A DNA stretch of 64,000 nt, from positions 1-64,000 of the forward strand of contig CANNZV010002524.1 of the NCBI GenBank assembly GCA_947561585.1. The letters are read 5' to 3'. A program made the position numbers and the translations under genes. Positions 33,804 to 44,055 of this stretch are shown piece after piece (within the stretch, counting starts at the first letter, position 1; every line of letters starts with the position of its first letter). The notes under the pieces are model-generated. The model was not told the DNA's origin and did not search any database. It saw only the letters and a program-made list of their open reading frames with translations. Origin of the DNA: Caprella mutica (taxonomy: Eukaryota > Arthropoda > Malacostraca > Amphipoda > Caprellidae).

Positions 33804-35375
33804 TGTATACTTGTAGTTATAAAATCTTCAGACCGGTTTGTTATTTGAAGTTAATTATTTTGTGACTTTGAAATAAAACAGTGTCATTGGATATTTCCCT
33901 TCTGCTCAAATGTTTGTGGTTTTAGAATGGTTGTTTGACAATAATATTTATTGCTTTAAGAGAGTGAATAAGAGTTTCAAACTCTGTTACATGTAATGCA
34001 TTTGGTGAGGGTAATTAACCACCTACTGTTTTCTCTAGACCAGAGGTTTTCTGTGGTTTACTTTATAGAAATAACGAGCTCTTGAGGTTTCATGTATCCT
34101 AACAGATTTCAAGTTTGATGTTTCTTTTCTGTGAGAAAGTAATTAGTTTAGTCGGAAATATAGGAGTTATTTTTGAATTGGTCAGTTTCTATTAGTTGAG
34201 GGTAGAATTAGGGACAGCCTACAGGAGGGTTGAGAACCAATCGGAATTGGGGAAGTGAGATCAGCGGAACTTAAGTTTGGATTTGGGTGGAGTTTTAGAT
34301 GAATCTGGGGAGTATATAAGCAGTGGATTGAGATTATGAAGAAGTCCTACTCTGTCTGTCGTCACTCTCTGCTTACAAGAGTGTCTTAAGTAGTTTACCG
34401 GTCTGGATAAGACCCCGGCGGGGTGAAGTCTTCTCTCACCCAAGCCTTAGGTGACCATCGCAGGCCTTAGTCGATGAAGATCTCCGCCCGTCATAGTGGT
34501 GGAGATAGGATCCTTAGCAAGTGGCTGAATCTTGCAATTCAATGGATCCCGGCAGCAGAGGTTGTATTCTTTACGGCAGAGTCGAAGCCAAATGAGCCAG
34601 GATGTGGGAACCAAGAACTGAAGTCTATTGTAGAATAACTTCTGACGTTGCTGAACAACTTCTCATGTTGCAGAGCATACATTCAATAAGCATTAGGAGT
34701 CTGAAGCCAGAGTCACCATCATCGTACCGAGATTTGCACGAGTTGCCGTCCACGTCCATTGACAAAGTTCCAGTGGAGGACTTCAGCCGTTCCCAATACC
34801 CTAGTACAGTGGTTATGAAGAGTTTCCAGCCGCATCAACTCCATTAGAAATTCAGTAACCCCATCCGTATTTCCTCAGTGATTGTGTCAGTGTTTATTTG
34901 TGAAAAGTATACTCTCAATCTCCAAAGCTTGACCCATGTTGTAAGTTAAACTCCTCCATAGGTAGAAATTTGATTAATTGAATTAAATGTACGATGTATA
35001 TGTAGGATTTACTATTTCACTTACCTTTTGTCTGATCGATTACTTAATTAGAGTACACCTAATTTAAACTATGACTGTGTTTCATTTAACCTTGTTATTT
35101 TGGTATGATATTTGATTTGATGTTATTTAATGAAGTGATGGAATTAATGATTATTATTGACAAGTAACGTAAACAGTAAATTAGACAAATTGATTATTCT
35201 TTCTAGGGAGAATCGTAACCCACGTAAATAAATGGCCGCTCGGCACTAATTAATAACCACGCTACCATGTGAAAGAAAGAACTTAACTAATATTGAATAT
35301 GAATATTGAAATAAAGAAATGCCTATACGGCAGAAATAAGAAACACCCCCCCTCCCTCAGGGCTCCGAACATACA
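33804..35375 (+). repeat. 3' LTR of the LARD-like element
   Basis: Nearly identical to 29788-31363. Visible differences include CAGACCGG for CAGACAGG near the start, loss of AGG in the GGAGGAG run, and GGGCTCCGAACATACA for GGGACCCCGATCATACA at the end. Confidence 0.88.
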
Positions 35376-35574
35376 TTCTCTCCAAAATAACATTGTAGCA
35401 TAGGAGAAAAATAGATAAAACTCGCCATTTGCAATTGGAGGGCTCAAAATAACTGTCACAAACTCGCCATTAAAATGGCGAGTTTGGACATGCTTTATTA
35501 CTTGGAAGGTCGCCAGACTTTGTCCATACTTTGAAACATGGACAAGTCACCTAACCTACATCACTGCTACATGC

Positions 35575-35810
35575 CCAGTCTGCAGAATGTGTCTCTTCTC
35601 CCGCAGAGATTTTAATTTGAGAGACAGTTACTCTCTGACTCTCAGTAGCAGCTGCCAGCTGCAGATTCACCGCAGCTAAATTAATGGTAACATAGGAATT
35701 AACTCAAAATCTCCCGCAGAGATCTGATCTCAAATTTCTAAAATTAAATCAACAACTACGGCACTAACGGCAGAGAGTCTTGGAAAAATGTTCCACATTC
35801 GGCAGACTAG
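35575..35810. mobile_element. MITE of the CCAGTCTGCAGAATGTG family
   Basis: Starts CCAGTCTGCAGAATGTGTCT and ends TTCCACATTCGGCAGACTAG. The interior shares CTCCCGCAGAGAT and AATTAATGGTAACATAGGAA with the copies at 29277 and 61450. The flanking bases do not give a convincing duplication. Confidence 0.7.
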
Positions 35811-36215
35811 CTATGTACCCGATAATTTTGACTTGAAGTCTTCAAAAAATGAGCCAAATTGGCTTGGCTCAGATTTTTTTTAATTTTGGCTCAAAAATTG
35901 GCTCACAATTTTCCATCCTCTGAAACATGGAGATTTGTCTTGGAAAAATGTTTCAACTTTCATATCTATTAATTATCTAATATCCTCCAGAGTGAATGGT
36001 AAGATTATACTAGGATATACGCATAAACATAGCTGTTACTCTGAAACGAAATATAAATACAATATATCCTACAATGAAAGAAAGGAGATACAGAACTCAA
36101 GCACCTAAAATATATCACAATAATCACACCTTTTAGTTCAGTTAAAGCACAGCTGAAACACATTTTCTTCTGACCAGAGCATAAAACGTAAACAAGTTGA
36201 ATTTTCTAGATTATG
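35811..36215. other. Non-coding, nothing recognised
   Basis: Only a short stretch similar to 4725-4830 (GAGCCAAATTGGCTTGGCTC-like sequence) is noticed. No gene. Confidence 0.4.
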
Positions 36216-36219
36216 GTTC

Positions 36220-39200
36220 AGAATATGAACAGTTCAAGGTCGAGGTGTCCAACGTATGTTACGTACAGATTCCTTCATAATCAGGTCCGTCTTTTATAAT
36301 TAAAGGTCCTCTCCAGGCTCCGCGAAAAAAATGAGTTTATTACATAATATTATAGAACTAAGGTCTACGATCATTATTCTGCAAACCGCATACAATTCGG
36401 TTCAGTATATATTTTTTAATTTGTTTTTAAAGTAGTTTAGTACTCTGTGAGCAACAAATGAGCGAATCACTAATCTGATGCTCAAGAAGAAGATTGTACA
36501 CTCTTTGTTTTGATTACAAATTTGAATTTTATAGACAAACCATGCGTTATTGGCCATTTTTTTAGATATTAATTGTTTCCTAAAGTATATAAACGTTTCT
36601 ATTATAAGTTCATTCAATTTTATACCTTTACACGAATATTAAATGGATTTATTAAATCTTATACCTAGTTGACAATCAAAACAAATGGTGTACATTCTTT
36701 TTCTTCAGACTGAAAATTTCTTAAATTAGTAAGTCGGAAGTAAAATAGGTTTTGTCGAGTTTTGATTATAAAAATCTTTAAAAGCATATAGAATTAAAAA
36801 ATATGCTACCAAATTCGATGCAGTTTGCAGCAAAATGATAAGAAACATTAGTCTCGTTGAATAAGGCAATAAAAATATTTGCTTGGAGTGGACCTTTAAG
36901 GCCTTTTATAATTAAGGTCTTAATTAAGGTCTTATATAATTAAGGTCTTTTATAATTAATTAAGCAGGTGGGGTTCACACAGTCAGTCAGTCAGGTGTTT
37001 CTTGAATAGTGCCATTTTCATCGGCTTCCTCTTCATCTGCGCAATTCATCCTCCTCCTCATCCAAATCAATTATTTCTTCCTCCAATCACTCTTCTCCTC
37101 CTCCACATTTTCATCAGAACCTCGCTCCTTTCTCTCCTCTGCTCCCCTCCAAACAAGAACTCCCCTAACACAGTCCGCCTCTCCTCCACTCTCGGTCTCT
37201 GCAGCTCCACGGTCCCCCTCCTCTCGCCCTCCAGCTCATCACAATCCAACACAAAGTGTATCAAGTCTTCCACTCCTCCCTCTCCACATATCAAGCATCT
37301 CTCCTCCTCCCTCTCTCTCCTCCTGTCTCCCAGCCACAAGCAGTTTGTTCTTGCCCGGAACCATATCCTGTCTCTCTCTCCTCCCTCGCAGTCCTCCTCC
37401 CTCATTTTGGTCTTACATTCTCTGCATAGCCACAGTGTACTCCTCTCCAACAACTCCCCCCTCCACTCCCTCTCAATTCTCTCCGCTATTCTCCTCTTCA
37501 CCTCCTGTCCGCTCATAATCTCCAGCTCATCTGCCTCTATTCCAGCCCACTCCAAGTATCTCTGCGTTCTTTTCCACCATCCCACTCCACCTCTCCTCAT
37601 GTCGCTCAACACTCTCTTCACCAGTACGTTCTCTCCTTGCATCTTCCTCCTTAAATACTGCAGTCTGCTTCTCACCATCCTGCTCTTCATTGTACCTATG
37701 CCTATCTCTCCCCGCATAGCTGCCACAGACGCATACTTGGGTGCCCCCAGTATCCTCCTCATAGCCACGTTCTCCTGCCTCTGCAACTTCTCAACATCCT
37801 CCTCCATCACATCAACCACCTCCGCTCCATACAACACACTCGCCAACACCACCGACGACTTCCAATACACCTTTCCCACCACCACTCTATGACAGCTCTT
37901 CTCTATCACCGAATATGTCATGTTGCTCATTTGTTTACCCTTATCTATCATACTTTTCCTTTGCCTTTCATATACATTCTGCTTATCAACTATCCTGACC
38001 CCCAAATACTTTATTTCTTTCACCACCTCCACTCCCTCAATCTCCCCTACCACCCCTCCTCCTCCCACATTAAACACCATACACTTACTTTTCTCCATAT
38101 TCATTTCCAACCCATACTTTCCTGCCTCCTCCCTCAATATCCTCACAGCTCTTCCTGCTTCCTCCACTCCTCCTGCCAGCACCATACCATCATCAGCAAA
38201 GAACAATGAGCTTACTCTCGCTCCACCTATCATCACTCCTCCCGCTCTCCTCTTCAATTCCTCTATGATTTTATAGGTAATCAACCTAAAGATGAGTGGT
38301 GATGCCATACATCCCTGCCTGATGCCACTGTCTATATCTATCAGCACGTCTTCCTCTCCTATCTCCATCCTCGTCCTATCCCCCTCATATCCTCTCTTTA
38401 TCAAGTCTATCACCTTCACAGGCACCTTTAATTCCTTCAACACCTCCACAATCTTTTCTCTCCTTATTGAATCGTATGCCTTCCGGAAGTCCACTGCCAC
38501 CACCACCAACTGCTCTCCGCTTCTATACGCCTGCCTCACTCCCTCCTGTAGCAACACCAAATTGTCCAAAATCTCTCCTCTTTTGTGAATCCAGCCTGTT
38601 CCCACTTTATCATTCCACTCTCCTCCAAATGCCTCTCTATTCCCTCCTTCACAACTTTCATCACTATTTTGTACGATACGTCTGTCAGCGCTATTGGTCT
38701 TAGGTCAGCCACAATTGTTTTTTTTATTTTTCGGGATCATTACTGTCCTGGACTCTCTCCAACACTGCGGCTCTCCTCCATCAACGAGAATCCTCTCTAT
38801 TCCCTCCTTCAACCCTCTCACCACCGCCTCACTTCCCTGCAAAACTTTATATAGCTCCGGCTTCAACCCGTCCAGTCCCCCCGCCTTTCCACTTTTCAGT
38901 TCCATCAGCACCCTCCGTACAATATCTTCACTCACTTCAAACTTCATCGTCCTTATATTCCAGTTAGGATTCCCGATACGCGGCAGCCATATTTCTGCTG
39001 GGACTTCTTCTCTCCTTCTTGTTAACTGCAGTGACTCTTCATACTCCCTTATCTTTTCTTCTCCCCACTCCACCTCTATTTCATTACCATGCATCTGATA
39101 TATCCCCTGCCAGAATCCTCTCACTTGCTCCCCATACCTGTCTTCCTCCAACTCCTCCCCCTCTTCTGTGTATAACTTCACTTTTCCTTCTTTCTGTGCT

Positions 39201-39481
39201 CGTTCTCCTTTCAGCTTTTTAATCATCTTCCACAACTGTTTTCCTTTGCCCATTTTTCTGATTTCCTCTGCAACTCCCTCCTCATATTTTCTCATCTCTT
39301 CACTGATCATTCTCCTCAATTTTTCTTTTTGTTCTCTGTACTCCATCCATCTTAATTCCCTATTACCATCTGCTCCTCCATTCCTGTATCCTTTGTTGAA
39401 TCTTCTTCTCTTTGCAATTTCTCTTCTTATTTCACCATTCATCCATGGTGGCTCCTCTTTTTCTTCTTGATCAATCATCAC
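36220..39481 (-). pseudogene. LINE (non-LTR retrotransposon), 5'-truncated, frameshifted
   Basis: Read on the minus strand. 39481-38705 holds the segment before and at the start of the reverse transcriptase (PPWMNGEIRREI; GKAGGLDGLKPELYKVLQ). A shifted frame around 38700-38590 reads RPIALTDVSYKIVMK...QAGF, and 38605-37067 carries the RT core (VAVDFRKAYDS, GIRQGCMASP, FFADDG in place of the commoner YADD) and a C-terminal zinc motif (CLICGEGGVEDLIHFVLDC). At least two frameshifts inactivate it. The 3' UTR continues to about 36220 (GACGGACCTGATTATGAAGG, then GGACACCTCGACCTTGAAC) and is interrupted by a TTAA-flanked MITE. The endonuclease part is missing; the copy ends head to head against another LINE at 39481. 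Confidence 0.85.
36304..36895. mobile_element. TTAA-flanked MITE in the LINE 3' UTR
   Basis: The termini are AGGTCCTCTCCAGGC and, as reverse complement, AGGTCCACTCCAAGC, with TTAA on both sides (36300-36303, 36896-36899). A second full copy in the opposite orientation is at 59521-60073. TTAA targeting is typical of piggyBac-type transposition. No transposase. Confidence 0.85.
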
Positions 39482-39844
39482 AGGGAGGCATGATTGCGGA
39501 CAACCTGTTTATGCTGCAGGAGTGTGTACAGGAGGTATTCAAGAGGAGGGAGGAGATGGTTGTTGTGGCGATCGACTTTAAAAAGGCGTTTGACTCGATC
39601 AAGAGGGAAAAGATTCTGGAGGTTTTTGCGGGAGTATAGGATAGAGGGGAGAGCGGTGGAGTTATTCAAGAGGGTGTATAGTGAGGATGGAACGAGGTTG
39701 GTGATGGGTGAGCAGAGGGATGTTGAGGTGGAGGTGGAGAGCGGAATTAGACAAGGTTGTACTGCATCGACGGTGTTGTTCAAGTTGATAACATTTAAGA
39801 TTATTGGGGCATTGAGGATGAAGCTGGAGGGAGTCAGAGTGGGG
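39482..39844 (+). pseudogene. LINE reverse transcriptase, left fragment
   Basis: Encodes the start of the RT core (MIADNLFMLQECVQEVF, VVAIDFKKAFDSIKREKI, then after a frameshift near 39630 VEVESGIRQGCTAS) up to GVRVG. The frame resumes in phase at 48461 after the Copia insertion. It is related to, but clearly diverged from, the minus-strand LINE it abuts. Confidence 0.85.
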
Positions 39845-40184
39845 TGTTGAAATTTTAGTTAAATGTATTACACACTCGTTATATGTTTTATATTAATTTC
39901 CTGTTAGACTAGCTCAGCTATATTAAATTACCTATTGTTCCAATAACCATGTATTACTTTTAATGAGAAACGGACGTAAGGTCTAAAGTCGATCACACTT
40001 CCGTCGAGGGTTAAATACCACGGCTTGTAGTTTCTGAAAGGAGTCTGTCTTTAACATTACTCAGAGAGAGATGTGATTCTCTCATCTCTCTTAATAGACT
40101 TCTAATTGTATAACATATTTACTCTTTAAATAAACTCTATGTCTTAACGTTGTTAACCCACTGTTATTTAACCTAATTCTAACA
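39845..40184 (+). repeat. 5' LTR of the Copia element
   Basis: 340 bp, identical by eye to the 3' LTR. A diverged, inverted relative is the solo LTR at 55341-55674. Confidence 0.92.
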
Positions 40185-40198
40185 GGTTATGGGCCCAG
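40185..40198 (+). promoter_or_regulatory. Copia primer-binding site
   Basis: GGTTATGGGCCCAG immediately after the LTR. In copia-type elements this pairs with an internal stretch of initiator Met tRNA, implying a cleaved half-tRNA primer rather than a tRNA 3' end. Confidence 0.85.
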
Positions 40199-42299
40199 TG
40201 AACGATAAGAGTTTATAAATCAAATTATGTTTAAACAAATTAGAAGTTTATAACAGTAATAAAAACGAAGTGCAGTGAAAAAGTGTTAACCTATATGAAA
40301 CATATCACTCAAACGCTTGCGTAAGCATATCGTGTTGACGCGCTAATGAGGTCAATTATAATGATTGCTCTAGCGAAAAATGCACTTGTGTTATAATTAT
40401 TTAGTATTTGTGCGGAAGAGGTGTCAAGAGAGGTCACAAATTACCTTTAAATCTGTGACCTTATCCTTTGGTAAACAGTCTTTCAACAAAATGTTCTTGC
40501 GAACTAAGACTTGTGTTGCTGTTCCAATTAAATATTAATAATTATATTCAGTGAAGTTATTCTTATGAATTAGAATAATTTTAAAACATCAAATTCAGTT
40601 AAACAGTAAATCAATTTAACTGCTGTGGTTGTTTATGTTTGTTAAAGTATTGAATGATAATAAATACTTTCAACAAAAGGTTCTTGCGAACTAAGACTTG
40701 TGTTGCTGTTCCAATTGAATATTAATAATTATATTCAGTTATTCTTATGAATTAGAATAATGTTAAAACATCAATTCAGTTAAACAGTAAATCAATTTAA
40801 CTGCATTGGTTGTTTATGTTTGTTAAGTATTAAACTATGAATAAATACTTTGAAAACATGTCTTCAAATAAGTTACAGGGGATTGTTCCCCTAGACGGAA
40901 ATAATTACCCTACATGGAGGATACAAATGAAGATGTATCTCTTACGAGAGAAACTGATGGATTTTGCTGATGGATCCAAACCAGTTCCAATTGATTCAGC
41001 TTCAACTGAGGCGAAGAATGCCTATGCTAATAATTATAATAAAGCTCTGGCAGATATAGTACTATCTATTTCACCGGATCAATTGTACTTAGTTGGACAA
41101 CCGACGGATCCACACGCTGTCTGGACTACTCTTCAAGAAACGTTTCAGAAAAACACGTGGGCTAACAAATTTCGTCTGAAGAAAAAGCTCTACAATCTAA
41201 AATTGAAGTCTCCTGATCTACTCGACTTTCAGTTGAAGGAACTAACTGAAGTTTTTCAAGAGCTTGCCTTGTTAAATCAAGTGATCAGTGAAGAGGATAA
41301 AGTGATTTGTCTTCTGTCATCACTGCCAGGGCCGTTTGAAGTGCTTGTCACTGCACTTGAAGCTCAGACAGACATCCCTAACTGGATTACCGTAGCTGAC
41401 ACACTCCGGAGAGAAGCTGAAAAGTTGAGTATTAAAACCAATAATGCATTAGCATTATCAAATACTCAGAATTATGCTGGAGTAAACAAACAGTCCAGGC
41501 GCGTATACAAGGGGGGGGCATTTGGGGCAGATGCCCCCCCCTTGAGGTCTGAACTTTTTAAAAATAAATCTACAGATTAATTTAAAATATATGGATTAAT
41601 CCTCCAAATTGAAGAAATGTCAATTATTTGATTATTTTTAATTGCTTTTGACATGCTTGAACTCAGTATTCTATCAAAATCGACATTTTAAAATTGCAAA
41701 ATGCGAAAAATTAAATTGCAAAATGCGAGAAATTAAATTGCTTCAAGTCGTATTATGCATAAGCCATTTTCTCCATAGAGAGTGGATTTCTATCACCTTA
41801 TTAATATAAGCATTGTTCTTCAATTTAAAAATACTTTTGAATTTTAGAAGAAATGCATCGTCCTGTACTCTGTAGTTTGCCAAAACACCTTCTTCTTCAA
41901 CAATACGCTGAAAATTCATGCTTTCCCAAGATAAATGGAAGGGTGGCTAAATCTTACCACTTGAAAAAGTTCACAAGAAATCGTGGTCTATCCAACGAAA
42001 CTGGTTCGATTCACAAGAAAAAACAAATGAAAAAACAAACAAATAAACTCAAACCGCATTCAGGAGGTGAAGATTTTCCTTGAAGAAACCACTAGTTTTT
42101 TTTCTCAGAAAAGTTTTTCAGCAGATTTCATCCACACCAAAATCACGTGGTGGAGGATCGTCATACATTCATTTAGTTTCTGATTTTATCAATGAACTTC
42201 AGTTCGGCCATTAGCGAAAACCACATAAATAGCGGTTTTGTGAGTGGATTATGCAGCAACCATCCAACATTGCCAATTGAATCGTTTGGACAGACGAGA

Positions 42300-42690
42300 A
42301 GTTAATTTACCTCCATCAAAAACACATCAAAAGAATACGAATGGAAATCTTCGAAATATCTGGAAAGAAAATGATAGATACGACGTATGATGCTAAGGTT
42401 GCAATTATTAATGGAATGGTTCCAATTGTTCAAGCATTCCTTAACGAATAAGGCAATATGTTACCATGTTAATGTTTTTCAAAACTCTGATCCCAGCCTG
42501 CAACTTCTTCATTTTGGTAGATGCAAGACCAAATGCATCTCTAGAATTTAAGGAAAAGTTTCGAGGTCGAGTGATTAGCAGAAGTACGGAAATAAAATTC
42601 CTGGTCAGCACACAGTCCAGATCTCAACTCTTTGGACTTTCGCATATGGGCTGCTGCACAAACTCGAGTTTATAAGTTTATGTAAAAAAA
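42300..42690 (+). pseudogene. Tc1/mariner-like transposase remnant, left arm
   Basis: Broken frames read like the catalytic C-terminal part of a Tc1/mariner transposase: LEFKEKFRGRVISRS, then, in another frame, SAHSPDLNSLDF and WAAAQTRVY. It lies inside the foldback element, which has hAT-like ends, so it may be a captured or older nested sequence. Several frameshifts. Confidence 0.6.
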
Positions 42691-43439
42691 AAAGATCCCA
42701 ATGAGTCTCTTATACAATGTGCTCAAATCTCAGTTCAAAAAAACAAAAACAATAAGACTCACAAGAAAGTATGCAAGAATGTTCTGAAGCATGTATCGTT
42801 CTGTCTTCACTTCGGAGGGGGTCATTTTCAACAACTTTTGTAGGACCACAGGAGATGTGCTTCATATGATATAAGACAATAAATGTTAACAATGATAATA
42901 ATTCTTTCTTTTCCTTCAAAGTGATGCATCTATAATGGCCTTTGACTTATTTTTAAGTGCTTCTAACTCGTAATTAAAAAATTACGTTATCTGATGAAAC
43001 ACAGTGTAGCAGTATGGTTTTGATTATTTTTGCTGCAGCCAATGATTGAATATTGTGATTAAGTTAATGACTATCAGTCTATTGGACATGATATACAGCT
43101 TATGGACTATACAATTCATCCACTGACACACTGTGTTCCATCAGAAACGATATTTTTAAATTACGAATTAGGAGCACTTCGATCTAATGCATCAACACCA
43201 CGTTGATGGAAAAGAGAGTATCATTATTAAAAATTTATTGTCCTATATATATGGCTATATTGTATGAACCACATCTCCTGTGGCCCTACAGAAGTTGTTG
43301 AAAATGACCTCCTCCAACCTGAAGACAGAACGAAGCAAACTTCAAACCATTCTTTAAAATTTCTTAGGGGTCAATGAGTTATACCTTTCAGCGAAACTTT
43401 AAACACTTTGTATAGGAGACACAATGGAATATTCTTTTT

Positions 43440-43649
43440 CATATATAAACTCGAGTTTGTGCATCAGCCAAGAAGTGAAAATCCAAAGGGTTGTGATATT
43501 GATTGTGTGCTGGCCAGGAATTTTCCGTTCTTCTGCTAATGAATCGGCCTCTAACCTTTTCAATGAGAAATTCTAGAACTGCATTTGTTCAATGTGGTGA
43601 AGCGCCGTCTTGCATCCACCAAAGTGAAGAACGAGATGCAGCATGGGCC
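43440..43649 (-). pseudogene. Tc1/mariner-like transposase remnant, right arm
   Basis: The minus strand shows WWMQDGASPH, LIEKVRGRFISRR, SWPAHNQ and DAQTRVY in broken frames, the inverted counterpart of the left-arm remnant. It is interrupted upstream by the small MITE at 43658-44055. Confidence 0.6.
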
Positions 43650-43657
43650 AAATAAGG

Positions 43658-44055
43658 GGTGCTAGTTTGGTAAGCGATCTGTGAGGTTAATGTGATCTGA
43701 TAATTTTTATTTTAATAATTATGATAATTTTTCTTTGTAAGTAACTGAGATACAAAACAAACAATATAGATGAGATGATATTGTCACAATGCATTAAAAG
43801 TAAAAAAAAACATATATTAATCACTTATTTTACTTCATATTCATAAAAGTTTAGTAGGATGTAGTTTATATATTGATATTTTCTTGAAGTATTTCCATAA
43901 TAAGGCTTTGCATATGTAAATGGTACATAATGATTTAAGGAATATATTTGGTATCTCGTATACCTGTTTGTATCTTTTATATTTGCTAATAAATTCTGAA
44001 TAGATCGCATGCCAAACCAGTAAATGATGATCAGATCGCATAGCAAACTAGCACC
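43658..44055. mobile_element. Small MITE nested in the foldback right arm
   Basis: Inverted ends GGTGCTAGTTTGGTAAGCGA and, as reverse complement, GGTGCTAGTTTGCTATGCGA, both followed by TCTG. The flanks are AAATAAGG and AAATAATG, an 8-bp duplication with one mismatch. Non-coding. Confidence 0.75.

Larger units (their letters stand above)
29788..35375 (+). mobile_element. Non-autonomous LTR retrotransposon (LARD-like)
   Basis: 5.6 kb long, with LTRs of 1576 and 1572 bp around a 2.44-kb interior. It is flanked by an exact 4-bp duplication TTCT (29784-29787, 35376-35379), within the size range of Gypsy-type integration. The LTRs begin TG and end CA. A candidate primer-binding site TTGGTGGCAGCGGTGGGAT follows the 5' LTR, and a polypurine stretch AGAGGGGGTT precedes the 3' LTR. 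The interior has no gag, protease, RT or integrase frame, so it depends on a helper. By eye the LTRs differ at about a dozen positions including a 3-bp indel, implying a fairly recent insertion. Confidence 0.88.
29687..35505. mobile_element. CCAAGTAA MITE split by an LTR retrotransposon
   Basis: Left part 29687-29787 and right part 35376-35505 together match the unbroken MITE at 26702-26928. The termini are CCAAGTAA and TTACTTGG, and both sides carry an exact 8-bp duplication AAGGTCGC (29679-29686, 35506-35513), again a hAT-type signature. Everything between belongs to the later LTR element. Confidence 0.85.

Noticed and set aside
37002..39222. Plus-strand Ser/Pro/Leu-rich ORFs of 100-296 codons
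   Set aside because: They are antisense shadows of the minus-strand LINE, whose purine-rich coding strand leaves the complement open.
39481..39482. Twin-priming inversion of a single LINE
   Set aside because: Both halves contain RT and C-terminus and are too different from each other to be one copy.
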